A DNA stretch of 38,173 nt from Altibacter sp. (GCA_002696485.1 NZTP01000073.1:1-38173); one strand, 5' to 3'. Shown: positions 15,050 through 24,095, numbered from the stretch's first letter. Notes: generated from the letters alone by a model not told the origin. A program made the numbers and translations.

Positions 15050-16639
15050 ATGAACACTATTCAACGAAATATGTCCCTCACGGGCGAACCGCCAAAGACC
15101 ATCAATACCCAACAAAAAATAGCAACCTTTATAGGGGTTACAGGACTCTTTATATTACTGTTGGCTTCTTTGAACATAGATTTTCCCTCAAAGACTCTTT
15201 GGTTGAGTATCGCACTAGGGGCCATGAGTGTGGGAATTATATGGTTTTCCTTTGCTGCGTATGCCTCAAAGCATGCCGGAATAAAGAATGACGGCGTTTG
15301 GTTCAAATCCATTTCGAGCAGAGGCTATTTGGCGTGGGTGACCGGATTGGCATTTACAGGCTTTTACATCGTGCTTTATTTTTATCCTCAGTATCTGGGA
15401 CTCACCCAAGAAGGTGATAATACCGGCCTAATTGCATTGTTCGATCCTTTAAGTTATCTCCTAAGTGGAAATCCGGCAAGTCAATGGTTCGTCTATGGTA
15501 CCTTGTACACGATAGCTATTCTTGCTTTTGGCGTGAAGTTCATGCTTAAATACCGCCACAACCGCTATGAAAGACTTCGCACACTAAGCGTGATGTTCTT
15601 TCAGGCATCGTTTGCCTTTCTCATTCCGGAGTTCATGGCGAGGCTCAATTCAGATAGTTTTTCATTGCCCTATTACGACCTAAAAAATATTTGGCCACTT
15701 AATTATTATAATTTTGAACAATACCGTGTAGATTCTTTCATTTCGGCAGGAGATATTGGTTTGGTTCTATTGCTCTTCGGAATTGCCTCAATTTTTATCA
15801 TCACACCCATCCTCACCTATAAGTATGGGAAGCGATGGTATTGCAGTTGGGTGTGTGGTTGTGGAGGACTCGCTGAAACTGCCGGTGATCCCTTTCGGCA
15901 TCTTAGCGACAAACGATTGATCGCTTGGAAGATCGAACGTTGGGTGGTACACAGCGTCTTAGTATTTGTTGTGGTGATGACCACTGCGGTAGTGCATTCG
16001 TATCTGGGAGAGGATGCTTCAAAATATTGGTTGACCAAAGATGTGTTTCTAATAGGCGTTGGTGTGTTCCTTACCCTTCTTTTTCTCGGGATCTGGTTCT
16101 TTAAGCGTGAGGAACTCGAAAAGGATGCCCGTTACGGAGCCATAGGATACCTTGCCATTATATTGATCTTGATAGGGATGCATTTCACTGCCGGAAAAAC
16201 ACTCTTTCTTTTCGATGCAGAGACGCTTCGAAGTTCGTACGGATTTTTGATCGGCGCTATTTTTAGCGGTGTGATTGGGACAGGCTTCTATCCCATCTTC
16301 GGCAACAGAGTTTGGTGTCGTTTCGGGTGCCCCATGGCGGCTATTTTAGGATTACAACAGCGTCTCTTTTCGCGTTTCAGAATAACCACCAACGGTGGAC
16401 AGTGTATATCTTGTGGGAATTGCTCTACATACTGCGAAATGGGTATCGATGTTAAAGCCTATGCTCAAAAAGGAGAGAATATCGTGCGAGCAAGTTGTGT
16501 AGGCTGCGGTATTTGTTCAGCGGTATGTCCGCGAGGAGTTCTAAAATTGGAGAATGGCCCCTTAGAAAATCGCATCCAAGGGAACGAAATACTCTTAGGA
16601 AATGATGTGGATCTTATGAAGTATGTGAACCAAAACTAG
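15050..16639 (+). CDS. 4Fe-4S binding polytopic membrane protein (NapH-like)
   Basis: A 529-residue inner membrane protein with about nine to ten predicted helices and a C-terminal two-[4Fe-4S] ferredoxin domain (Cys452, 455, 458, 462 and Cys483, 486, 489, 493). Two membrane-proximal motifs, WYCSWVCGCGG (about residue 263) and VWCRFGCP (about 422), match the cysteine-rich loops of NapH/CcoG-type electron carriers. It probably takes electrons from the flavoprotein encoded immediately upstream. The final acceptor is unknown. Its stop codon overlaps that of the convergent PD40 gene by 4 bases (CTAG). Confidence 0.9.
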   Translation: MNTIQRNMSLTGEPPKTINTQQKIATFIGVTGLFILLLASLNIDFPSKTLWLSIALGAMSVGIIWFSFAAYASKHAGIKNDGVWFKSISSRGYLAWVTGLAFTGFYIVLYFYPQYLGLTQEGDNTGLIALFDPLSYLLSGNPASQWFVYGTLYTIAILAFGVKFMLKYRHNRYERLRTLSVMFFQASFAFLIPEFMARLNSDSFSLPYYDLKNIWPLNYYNFEQYRVDSFISAGDIGLVLLLFGIASIFIITPILTYKYGKRWYCSWVCGCGGLAETAGDPFRHLSDKRLIAWKIERWVVHSVLVFVVVMTTAVVHSYLGEDASKYWLTKDVFLIGVGVFLTLLFLGIWFFKREELEKDARYGAIGYLAIILILIGMHFTAGKTLFLFDAETLRSSYGFLIGAIFSGVIGTGFYPIFGNRVWCRFGCPMAAILGLQQRLFSRFRITTNGGQCISCGNCSTYCEMGIDVKAYAQKGENIVRASCVGCGICSAVCPRGVLKLENGPLENRIQGNEILLGNDVDLMKYVNQN

Positions 16640-17604
16640 TGATCAATTTCAACAAATACCGGGGCCTGCTGAAACCGGTAGGTCGTATCGGTAATGATCT
16701 TTGACTCTTTAGTCTCCCAGTTCATCAATTCAATATGAAATTGTTTGTTTTCCAAGTCGAATACTTCAATGGCCAACCATTTTCCATCCGGACTCCATCG
16801 GTGCCAGCCTTGCTGAAGGGAATCATTGTCGGTCAATTTCCATTGCTTTGCACCGTCGGGAGTTACTGCATAAAGTGATGATTTTCCGTTTTGTTTGGAC
16901 TGGTATGAGATAAAATTTTTGCTGGGATGCCACATAGGTGGGCCGGCGTGATAATTATACCATAAAGCGGTTGTATCCTCCTTGGGATACTGCGTCAATT
17001 GGCGCATCTCGCTACCGTCTGCATTCATGATATACAACTCATCTAAATACCCGCTGTCCTTTTTAAAAGGCTGCAGCGCACCTCTAAAAACAATCTGTGT
17101 TCCATCCGGCGAGAAATTGGCATCGCTGAAGTAAGGGAGTTCGGGTATGATGGTATCAAGCACCTTTCCCTTATAATTGATTATATAAAAGGCGGTATCC
17201 ACAGACTTATGTGGTTCAACGATCAGTTCTGTTCCGTTCTTTCGTGTATTGATCCAGCTGTCGGCCAATCGAAAATCTGTCAGTTTTTCCCACTTAGTTC
17301 CTTCCGAGTTGGTACGGTACAAATAGTACCAACGATGCGTCGTATCTTTATCGGAGATTACATAGAGGTCCTTTCCAAAGGCATTATACGTCCATTCAAC
17401 CCCCGGAAGGTTGGTAACATTCTTTTTATCTCGACCGTCCAACCGCATTGTAAATACCTCATAGTTATCGGCCTCCTCATCCAGAAGGACGTTGTAGGCC
17501 AATTTATATTCTGAATCCCTAACTGTGTGTGTCGCTTTTGAAGCACCTTGCTCCTTACAGGCGATAAATCCACAGAGTATCAACAAAAATAGCAGGTATC
17601 TCAT
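16636..17604 (-). CDS. PD40/TolB-like beta-propeller lipoprotein
   Basis: A 322-residue lipoprotein (lipobox FIAC, Cys16). Several propeller motifs are visible: FSPDGTQIVFRG, MNADGSEMRQLT, WSPDGKWLAIEVF. These are WD40-like PD40 repeats as in TolB. No enzymatic motif is seen; a binding or scaffolding role in the periplasm or on the outer membrane is likely. It faces the opposite way from the flanking genes and overlaps the Fe-S gene's stop. It is related in style to the protein at 21149-22264. Confidence 0.82.
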   Translation of the reverse strand: MRYLLFLLILCGFIACKEQGASKATHTVRDSEYKLAYNVLLDEEADNYEVFTMRLDGRDKKNVTNLPGVEWTYNAFGKDLYVISDKDTTHRWYYLYRTNSEGTKWEKLTDFRLADSWINTRKNGTELIVEPHKSVDTAFYIINYKGKVLDTIIPELPYFSDANFSPDGTQIVFRGALQPFKKDSGYLDELYIMNADGSEMRQLTQYPKEDTTALWYNYHAGPPMWHPSKNFISYQSKQNGKSSLYAVTPDGAKQWKLTDNDSLQQGWHRWSPDGKWLAIEVFDLENKQFHIELMNWETKESKIITDTTYRFQQAPVFVEIDH

Positions 17605-17704
17605 GGCAAATACTTTTCTCTAAAGTACATATTTTTTCGTTAGTAATAGTACCTTGCGCCGTCTAAGGCATTGTGTTTTTGACACGGAACACGCAACAGT
17701 AGCT

Positions 17705-18400
17705 ATGGAGAACAAAATCATCGTGATCATTCCGGCGTATAACGAAGAAGCTTCCATCGTCAACGTAATAGCGGCTATTCCGGAAATTGTTTCCGAAGTC
17801 ATTGTCGTAAACAACAACTCCACAGATCGTACGGAAGCCGTTGCTAAAAACGCCGGTGCCACTGTACTGAAGGAACCCAAAAGAGGTTATGGATATGCTT
17901 GTTTGAAAGGGATGGACTATATTTATCGGCTGACAGAAAGGCCGGACATTGTCGTGTTCCTTGATGGAGATTTTAGCGATTATCCCGAAGAACTTCCTTC
18001 GATCGTAGCCCCTATTATAGAACGCAACATGGACCTGGTGATTGGCGCTCGTGTTCCGGAACTACGTGAGAAAGGCTCGATGACCTTTCCGCAGCGCTTC
18101 GGAAATGCATTAGCTACCTTCTTGATGCGCGTATTTTTCAGTTCTAAATTTACAGATCTGGGGCCGTTTCGAGCGATACGGTACAACAAGCTTTTGGCAC
18201 TCAACATGGAAGACAAGACCTATGGATGGACGGTAGAAATGCAATTGAAAGCCCTTCGGAAGCGTTATCGTTATACGGAAGTGCCTGTACACTACCGAAA
18301 CCGAATAGGGGTCTCAAAAGTTTCAGGAACGTTAAAAGGTGCTATATTTGCAGGCATCAAAATACTGAGTTGGATATTCAAATACAGCCTTAAAAAATGA
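17705..18400 (+). CDS. Glycosyltransferase family 2 (DPM1/polyprenyl-phosphate hexose synthase-like)
   Basis: A 231-residue soluble GT2. IIPAYNEE (8-15), NNNSTDRT (36-43), KRGYGYAC (59-66) and the metal-binding FLDGDFSDYP (85-94) match dolichol/undecaprenyl-phosphate hexosyltransferases. There is no C-terminal membrane domain. I used the ATG at 17705, directly before KIIVIIPAYNEE; an upstream in-frame ATG at 17654 would add 17 unlikely residues. The stop overlaps the ATG of the next gene by 4 bases (ATGA), so the two are coupled. It likely makes a polyprenyl-phosphate sugar for the GT-C type enzyme at 22268. Confidence 0.88.
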   Translation: MENKIIVIIPAYNEEASIVNVIAAIPEIVSEVIVVNNNSTDRTEAVAKNAGATVLKEPKRGYGYACLKGMDYIYRLTERPDIVVFLDGDFSDYPEELPSIVAPIIERNMDLVIGARVPELREKGSMTFPQRFGNALATFLMRVFFSSKFTDLGPFRAIRYNKLLALNMEDKTYGWTVEMQLKALRKRYRYTEVPVHYRNRIGVSKVSGTLKGAIFAGIKILSWIFKYSLKK

Positions 18401-19890
18401 TACTTGAGACCATTATTATCGCTATTTATTCTATAGCACTCCTGCTCATATTCTTATATGCTTTGGCGCAGCTCAATTTGCTCTTCAATTATCTAAGTGC
18501 AAGGCGGACGTGTGAAAAAAGTGCTGTAAAGTTTGATTTTTCCAATCCCGAGGAGATTCCGCTAGTCACCATTCAACTTCCCGTGTATAACGAATTGTAC
18601 GTTATGGATCGCCTGCTAGAGAATATCGCTGGGCTCGAATATCCTAAAGAAAAGCTAGAAATACAGGTATTGGATGATTCTACCGATGAATCTTTTGATA
18701 CCACGGCACAGCATATTGCAGAACTTCGCAAGACAGGACTCGATATACAGCACGTAACCCGAACAGACCGAAAAAACTTCAAGGCCGGCGCACTCAAAGA
18801 AGGGTTGAAAGTGGCCAAAGGAGAATTTATAGCGATCTTTGATGCAGATTTCCTTCCGAAGCCTAACTGGTTAAAACGAACCATCCCATACTTTAAAGAT
18901 GCCGAAATTGGTGTGGTACAAACACGCTGGGGTCATTTAAATAGGGATTATTCTATTCTTACCCGTGTTCAGGCTTTCGCTTTGGATGCTCATTTTACAT
19001 TGGAACAAGTAGGGCGTAACAGCAAAGGACATTTTATAAATTTCAACGGTACTGCCGGCGTATGGCGACGTGAGTGTATCGTGGATGCCGGCAACTGGGA
19101 AGGTGACACGCTCACCGAAGATCTGGACCTAAGCTATCGCGCACAGTTAAAAGACTGGAAATTCAAATATTTGGAAGAAGTGGAGACCCCTGCAGAGCTC
19201 CCGGTGGTGATAAGTGCAGCCCGTTCGCAGCAATTTCGATGGAACAAGGGTGGCGCAGAGAATTTCCGAAAGATGGCAGGCCGGGTCGTAAAAAGCAACA
19301 ATGTCTCCTTCAAAACAAAGTTACACAGCGTATTACACCTCTTGAACAGCACCATGTTCCTTAATATTTTGATTGTCGCTATTTTGAGTATTCCTATGTT
19401 GTATATCAAAAATGAGTATGAACACCTCAAATTGTATTTCTTTGTGATGAGCTTTTTCGTGATAAGCACTCTTATCTTCTTTATATGTTATTGGTTTACC
19501 TACAAGAACAGTTATGGCGGCGGATTCAAACGTTTTTTAACCTACACGGGTATGTTCTTCACCTTCTTTTCGATCGCAATGGGATTCTCGTTACACAATT
19601 CAATTGCAGTGTTGGAAGGGCATTTCGGAAAGAAAAGTGAGTTCATACGCACCCCGAAATTCAATATAAGTTCATTAAAGGACAGTTGGAAAGGCAACAA
19701 GTATTTAAAGAAGAACATCTCTCCCAACGTGATCTTTGAAGGTGTGCTTATGCTATATTTTGGCTTCGGAATGTATTCTGCCTTTGTGGTAGGCGACCAA
19801 GGAGGTGATTTTGGACTTTTCCCTTTTCACCTCATGCTGTTTATTGGTTTTGGGTTTGTGTTCTTTAAAAGTCTTACGAGCAAAGCTTAA
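18397..19890 (+). CDS. Cellulose synthase-like processive glycosyltransferase family 2
   Basis: A 497-residue membrane GT2. One N-terminal helix (about 5-27) precedes a catalytic domain with LPVYNE (61-66), DDSTDE (93-98), DADF (149-152), TEDLDLS (240-246) and QQFRW (278-282), the D,D,D,Q(Q/R)xRW pattern of processive or transmembrane GT2 enzymes. Several helices follow (about 310-500). It resembles beta-glucosyl/mannosyl lipid or polysaccharide synthases. It overlaps the upstream GT2 by 4 bases and its stop overlaps that of the M28 peptidase gene by 4 bases. The product is unknown; an envelope glycolipid or polysaccharide is likely. Confidence 0.9.
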   Translation: MILETIIIAIYSIALLLIFLYALAQLNLLFNYLSARRTCEKSAVKFDFSNPEEIPLVTIQLPVYNELYVMDRLLENIAGLEYPKEKLEIQVLDDSTDESFDTTAQHIAELRKTGLDIQHVTRTDRKNFKAGALKEGLKVAKGEFIAIFDADFLPKPNWLKRTIPYFKDAEIGVVQTRWGHLNRDYSILTRVQAFALDAHFTLEQVGRNSKGHFINFNGTAGVWRRECIVDAGNWEGDTLTEDLDLSYRAQLKDWKFKYLEEVETPAELPVVISAARSQQFRWNKGGAENFRKMAGRVVKSNNVSFKTKLHSVLHLLNSTMFLNILIVAILSIPMLYIKNEYEHLKLYFFVMSFFVISTLIFFICYWFTYKNSYGGGFKRFLTYTGMFFTFFSIAMGFSLHNSIAVLEGHFGKKSEFIRTPKFNISSLKDSWKGNKYLKKNISPNVIFEGVLMLYFGFGMYSAFVVGDQGGDFGLFPFHLMLFIGFGFVFFKSLTSKA

Positions 19891-21116
19891 AATTCCACTT
19901 CGACTGTCATGGGAGTACCGTCACGCTCTACGGTAACTGTGGCCTTCTCCCCTTTTTCGAACATAGACAGGGTTTTCATGTAGCTCATCATGTCGGTCAC
20001 CGGATGCGACCCCATCATAACCACGACATCTCCCTTTTGCAAGCCCGCCTTCTGGGCCGGTCTGTCCTCACTCACACCATCAATTCGCATTCCTTTTCCG
20101 GTAAATAGATAATCGGGCACTACGCCTAAAGTCACTTTAAAATCGGGGACAGCCTCACTTTCGTTCTTCGTCTTTCGGAACTCAAGCTTTCCTTTCGAAT
20201 CGAGCTCGGAGATCACTCCAAAGATGACGTTCGCAATAGCTTCCATCCCTTCATAATTCAATTTTTCCGCATCATCACTGGGTTTGTGGTAATCTTCATG
20301 TTGCCCTGTAAAGAAATGGAGCACAGGAATATCTGCCAAATAGAATGAGGTATGATCGCTGGGCCCAATTCCACTCTCGTGCTCTGCGATGGTAAGATCT
20401 CCTTTGTTTGAAAACAAGGTTTGTTTAAAAATGGGCGATGTCCCAACACCATGAACAGCCAAGGTCTTTTCGGCATTAAGCCTCCCGACCATGTCCATAT
20501 TCACCATATAACTTATTGTACTTATATCAACCGTAGGGTTCTTAACAAAATAATTGGAACCAAGCAATCCCATTTCCTCGCCTGAGAAAGCGATGAACAA
20601 ATAATTCTGTTGGCCTTTTGTATTCTGAAGGCGCTTTGCGAGATCAAGCAATACTGCTACGCCGCTTGCATTATCATCGGCTCCATTGTGAATGGCCTTT
20701 CCTTCACGATATAACGATCCTTCACCCCCCATACCTAAATGATCGTAATGCGCACCGATCACTACCGTAGTAGGGGCATCGTTGTCTAAAAATCCAATTA
20801 CATTGATCCCCGTTGTGGTACTATCAGATTTTAAACCTGTGAATTCTACCTCTTCATGTGGATTCGCACTCGGGCGAAAAACAAACGACTGGTAGTAATC
20901 TCCGGTATACCCTTTTGGCTCAAGGCCGAGATCTTCAAAGCGCTTTTTAATATACTCGGCTGCTTCTCGCTCGCCTGTGGTGCCGGTTTCTCGACCGTTA
21001 AACGTATCATCGGCCAAAACGGCAACGTCGTCTTTCATAGAGACGGGCGATGCCGCTTCTTTATTTTTACAAGCAACAAGGACTAGAAAAAGAAATACTA
21101 TTATAAATGCGCGCAT
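19887..21116 (-). CDS. M28 family metallopeptidase lipoprotein with PDZ domain
   Basis: A 409-residue exported zinc peptidase. The lipobox VAC (Cys16) makes it a lipoprotein. Zinc ligands and catalytic residues are visible: His123 in GAHYDHLG, Asp148 in GADDNASG, Glu180/Glu181 in FSGEEMG, Asp208 in NMDMVG and His277 in EDYHKPSD. A PDZ domain occupies about 325-409 (AGLQKGDVVVMM). The start at 21116 is preferred because an upstream ATG at 21134 falls inside the palindromic promoter. It diverges from the PD40 gene at 21149 through that shared promoter. Confidence 0.92.
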   Translation of the reverse strand: MRAFIIVFLFLVLVACKNKEAASPVSMKDDVAVLADDTFNGRETGTTGEREAAEYIKKRFEDLGLEPKGYTGDYYQSFVFRPSANPHEEVEFTGLKSDSTTTGINVIGFLDNDAPTTVVIGAHYDHLGMGGEGSLYREGKAIHNGADDNASGVAVLLDLAKRLQNTKGQQNYLFIAFSGEEMGLLGSNYFVKNPTVDISTISYMVNMDMVGRLNAEKTLAVHGVGTSPIFKQTLFSNKGDLTIAEHESGIGPSDHTSFYLADIPVLHFFTGQHEDYHKPSDDAEKLNYEGMEAIANVIFGVISELDSKGKLEFRKTKNESEAVPDFKVTLGVVPDYLFTGKGMRIDGVSEDRPAQKAGLQKGDVVVMMGSHPVTDMMSYMKTLSMFEKGEKATVTVERDGTPMTVEVEF

Positions 21117-21118
21117 AT

Positions 21119-21142
21119 CATTACTTTTGCACAAAAGTAATG
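21119..21142. promoter_or_regulatory. Symmetric divergent promoter (perfect 11-bp inverted repeat)
   Basis: CATTACTTTTG (21119-21129) and its exact reverse complement (21132-21142) flank CA. Each arm contains the -7 element TACTTTTG (TAnnTTTG): plus strand 21122-21129, minus strand 21139-21132. The minus start codon is at 21116 and the plus start at 21140 or 21149, so both transcripts would have very short leaders. Confidence 0.6.
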
Positions 21143-21148
21143 CATAAA

Positions 21149-22264
21149 ATGAAAAATAGTCTATTGATTGCAGGATTGGTTCTGTTAATTTCTTGTAAAA
21201 ACACTTCAGAAAAAGAGACAGAGACCCCTTCCGCCGAAACTACTACCGAAACGAACGTCGCAACGCAAGATACCTTGATCTACCCTGAAGAGGTTCATTT
21301 TAAGTCCATACGTCAGGTCACCTTTGGTGGTGACAACGCTGAGGCTTATTGGAGTTTTGACGATAGTCAACTGGTGTTTCAATCCAATTATGAACAATGG
21401 GGGGTTGCCTGTGACCAAATGTTCCTCATGGACGCCACAGCTACGTTTAAGGATAAAAAGCCTCCTATGATAAGTACCGGAAAAGGTCGTACTACATGTG
21501 CCTATTTTATGCCGGACAATAAACATATTGTATACGCTTCCACACATCTGGCGGATGAGAATTGCCCCGAAGTTCCGCTGCGGAAAAATGGAAAATACGT
21601 ATGGCCGGTATACGATTCTTTCGATATTTTCGTGGCCGATCTGGAAGGAAACATTACGGAACAACTTACCAATGAGCCCGGCTACGATGCTGAAGCGACC
21701 GTTTCGCCTAAAGGAGACAAGATCGTATTCACCTCCACCCGAAGCGGCGATCTTGAATTATACACAATGAACCTAGACGGAAGTGATGTAAAACAGATCA
21801 CTAACGAATTAGGCTATGACGGGGGCGCTTTCTTTTCTCCCGACGGAACCAAACTCATTTTCCGCTCTTCCAGACCAAAGACCGAAGCAGCCATTAAAGA
21901 GTACAAGGATATGTTAGCGCAAGGACTGGTGCAACCTACCGAAATGGAATTATATATATGCAATGCAGACGGAACCGGTTTACGGCAGCTTACTAATTTG
22001 GGGAATGCCAACTGGAGCCCGTTCTTTCACCCCAGTGGAGAAAAAGTATTGTTCTCAAGTAACTTTGAAGCCGAACGCGGATTCCCCTTTAATTTGTACA
22101 TGATCGATCTGGACGGCAAGAACTTAAAACGCGTGACGCACGGAGAAACCTTTGATGCCTTTCCGGTATTCTCAAATGACGGAAAATACCTTGTATTTTC
22201 CTCGAACCGAAACAATGGCGGTACTAGAGACACCAACCTCTTTATTGCCGAATGGCAGGATTAA
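21149..22264 (+). CDS. PD40/TolB-like beta-propeller lipoprotein
   Basis: A 371-residue lipoprotein (MKNSLLIAGLVLLISC, lipobox Cys16) whose mature part is a TolB-like propeller: VSPKGDKIVFTSTRSGD, MNLDGSDVKQIT, FSPDGTKLIFRSSRP, CNADGTGLRQLT and FSNDGKYLVFSSNRN. Alternative starts at 21140 and 21107 are in frame; 21149 begins a standard lipoprotein signal peptide. No catalytic motif is seen. It is expressed from the shared divergent promoter with the M28 peptidase, suggesting a joint role in envelope protein or peptide handling, and ends 3 bases before the GT-C gene. Confidence 0.85.
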   Translation: MKNSLLIAGLVLLISCKNTSEKETETPSAETTTETNVATQDTLIYPEEVHFKSIRQVTFGGDNAEAYWSFDDSQLVFQSNYEQWGVACDQMFLMDATATFKDKKPPMISTGKGRTTCAYFMPDNKHIVYASTHLADENCPEVPLRKNGKYVWPVYDSFDIFVADLEGNITEQLTNEPGYDAEATVSPKGDKIVFTSTRSGDLELYTMNLDGSDVKQITNELGYDGGAFFSPDGTKLIFRSSRPKTEAAIKEYKDMLAQGLVQPTEMELYICNADGTGLRQLTNLGNANWSPFFHPSGEKVLFSSNFEAERGFPFNLYMIDLDGKNLKRVTHGETFDAFPVFSNDGKYLVFSSNRNNGGTRDTNLFIAEWQD

Positions 22265-22267
22265 ACC

Positions 22268-23647
22268 ATGCGTAACGCTCTAAAATCACGCCAAATCCCG
22301 CTTCTTTTTGCAGGGCTAAGCGTTGTATTCTATAGCGTTTTTGCTTATGATCTTGAGCGTTGGGACTTTGTCAAGCTGGGACTTCTTTATGCGGCACTTT
22401 TTTTCTTAACCTATAAGCTTATTCAGGTAGGTAAGGGAAATTATTGGTGGTTGATAGGTTTTGGCGTAGCGTTTCGGTTGGCCTTTATAGGCAGCCTCCC
22501 TAATTTGTCGCAAGATTTTTATCGTTTCTTGTGGGATGGCCGTTTGTTGGCACAAGGATTTAGCCCGTATCTCTTTACCCCGGAAAGTTATATGCAATTA
22601 CCATCTTCCTACGATGTGGTGATTCCACAAGCTGCTGAACTTTATAAAGGCATGGGAAGCCTTAATGCAAGCCATTACAGCAATTACCCGCCACTAAACC
22701 AGCTATTCTTTACTATAGCTGCGGCAATCTCCGGAAGCAGCATCCTTGGCTCAGTAATCACGTTGCGCCTGCTTCTTATCTTTGCAGACCTGGGAATCCT
22801 TTTCATAGGAAAAAAATTGCTGGAAAGCCTCGAGTTAGATCCTTATGTTATCTTTTGGTACTTTCTTAACCCGTTCATTATAATAGAGCTCACCGGGAAT
22901 TTACATTTCGATGGCGCCATGCTCTTATTCCTTCTCCTCTTCCTTTACCTTTTGCGCCGGGGCTTGTGGCAGTGGGCGGCTGCAGCCATGGCAGCCTCCA
23001 TTTCGGTGAAATTGATCCCCTTACTCTTTTTACCGCTTCTTTTTCATTGGTTCCAGGCAGAAAGGTCCGCGTTTAAAGGAGTGACGCGGTTGCTGTTTTT
23101 CTACGGAATTGTACTGGGAGTCGTACTCCTAAGTTTTTTACCGTTTCTATCTTCAGAATTTATCTCCCATTTCTCAGCAACCATAGGACTGTGGTTTCAA
23201 AATTTCGAATTTAATGCCAGTGTATACTATATTATTCGATGGATAGGATTTCAAACAGTAGGCTGGAACATCATAGGAACTGCAGGTAAAATCCTTCCGC
23301 TTATCGTCCTAATCGCTGTGCTATTACTCGTTTTTCTTCGGAAGAATACATCGATTCCTCAATTGTGTACAGGGATGTTATGGGCCATTTCCGTATACTT
23401 AATGTTAGCGACCACGGTACATCCATGGTATATCGCCACACCGTTGCTGTTGTGCCTTTTTACCCCATATCGATTTCCTGTGGTATGGAGTGCATTCATC
23501 ATAGTAAGCTATACCGCTTACGGCGCAGACGGGTTTCGGGAAAAGCTGGGCTGGGTTACATTAGAGTATGTCGTGGTGATTGGATATGCTGTTTGGGAGA
23601 TCATCCTTCAGCATAAAAAAAGAAAACTACCATCAGTGTCACATTAA
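22268..23647 (+). CDS. Polytopic GT-C type glycosyltransferase (mannosyltransferase-like, GT87/DUF2029-like)
   Basis: A 459-residue membrane protein with about ten to eleven helices. The first periplasmic loop after helix 2 or 3 carries LSQDFYRFLWDGRLLAQG, an acidic-aromatic catalytic loop typical of GT-C enzymes that use polyprenyl-phosphate sugars. YSNYPPLNQLFF and LTGNLHFDGAM are further GT87-like motifs. The GT2 enzyme at 17705 could supply its donor. The gene follows the PD40 gene by 3 bases and is convergent, with a 4-base stop overlap, with the VOC gene. Confidence 0.82.
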   Translation: MRNALKSRQIPLLFAGLSVVFYSVFAYDLERWDFVKLGLLYAALFFLTYKLIQVGKGNYWWLIGFGVAFRLAFIGSLPNLSQDFYRFLWDGRLLAQGFSPYLFTPESYMQLPSSYDVVIPQAAELYKGMGSLNASHYSNYPPLNQLFFTIAAAISGSSILGSVITLRLLLIFADLGILFIGKKLLESLELDPYVIFWYFLNPFIIIELTGNLHFDGAMLLFLLLFLYLLRRGLWQWAAAAMAASISVKLIPLLFLPLLFHWFQAERSAFKGVTRLLFFYGIVLGVVLLSFLPFLSSEFISHFSATIGLWFQNFEFNASVYYIIRWIGFQTVGWNIIGTAGKILPLIVLIAVLLLVFLRKNTSIPQLCTGMLWAISVYLMLATTVHPWYIATPLLLCLFTPYRFPVVWSAFIIVSYTAYGADGFREKLGWVTLEYVVVIGYAVWEIILQHKKRKLPSVSH

Positions 23648-24057
23648 ACTGTAAAGACAGCAGCACCATCCTTAAAACATTTGAATTCTATAATATAACC
23701 GTTTGGATCGCGTAGAAAGAACGATTTGTGTGCCCCTGCTTGCCCGTTTAAGAAAGCGGTATTGTCGATGTAGAGAAAGTTCTCCAACTTCATCTTTTTG
23801 TACAGGGCATTCCATTGTTTGTCGTCCAACAGGATCCCGAAATGAAATGAAGGCAAGACTGTATTCTCAAAGCTATAACTGGGATAATCGAATTTAAATT
23901 TCCCCGATTTTGTAAAGGTAAGTTGATGCTCGAACAAATTGATATCTACCCAGTTCTTCGCCTTTCTACCGGTGGTCGCTCCTAAGATCTGTGTGTAGAA
24001 TTTCTCTGTAGCCTCTATGTGCATACAGGGCAACGAGATATGAAACCGATTTTCCAT
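23644..24057 (-). CDS. VOC (glyoxalase/bleomycin resistance) family protein
   Basis: A 137-residue single-domain VOC protein. FHISLPCMHIEATEKFYTQILG is the usual first beta-alpha-beta unit, and FFLRDPNGYIIEFK is the C-terminal strand with the metal-ligand Glu. Candidate ligands are His6, the His in PSFHFGI and that Glu. It lacks the vicinal cysteines expected of ArsI C-As lyases. Substrate is unknown. It is the last minus-strand gene after the polyamine operon (38-bp gap) and may be cotranscribed with it. Confidence 0.82.
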   Translation of the reverse strand: MENRFHISLPCMHIEATEKFYTQILGATTGRKAKNWVDINLFEHQLTFTKSGKFKFDYPSYSFENTVLPSFHFGILLDDKQWNALYKKMKLENFLYIDNTAFLNGQAGAHKSFFLRDPNGYIIEFKCFKDGAAVFTV

Positions 24058-24095
24058 AATAAGTTGATTAGCACTATGGAAAGTACAAAAAAAAC

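Noticed and set aside
23644-24057. ArsI-type C-As lyase (VOC fold) at the end of the arsenic region
   Set aside because: It lacks the vicinal cysteine pair expected in ArsI and is transcribed with the polyamine genes, not the arsenic genes, so only a generic VOC call is made.
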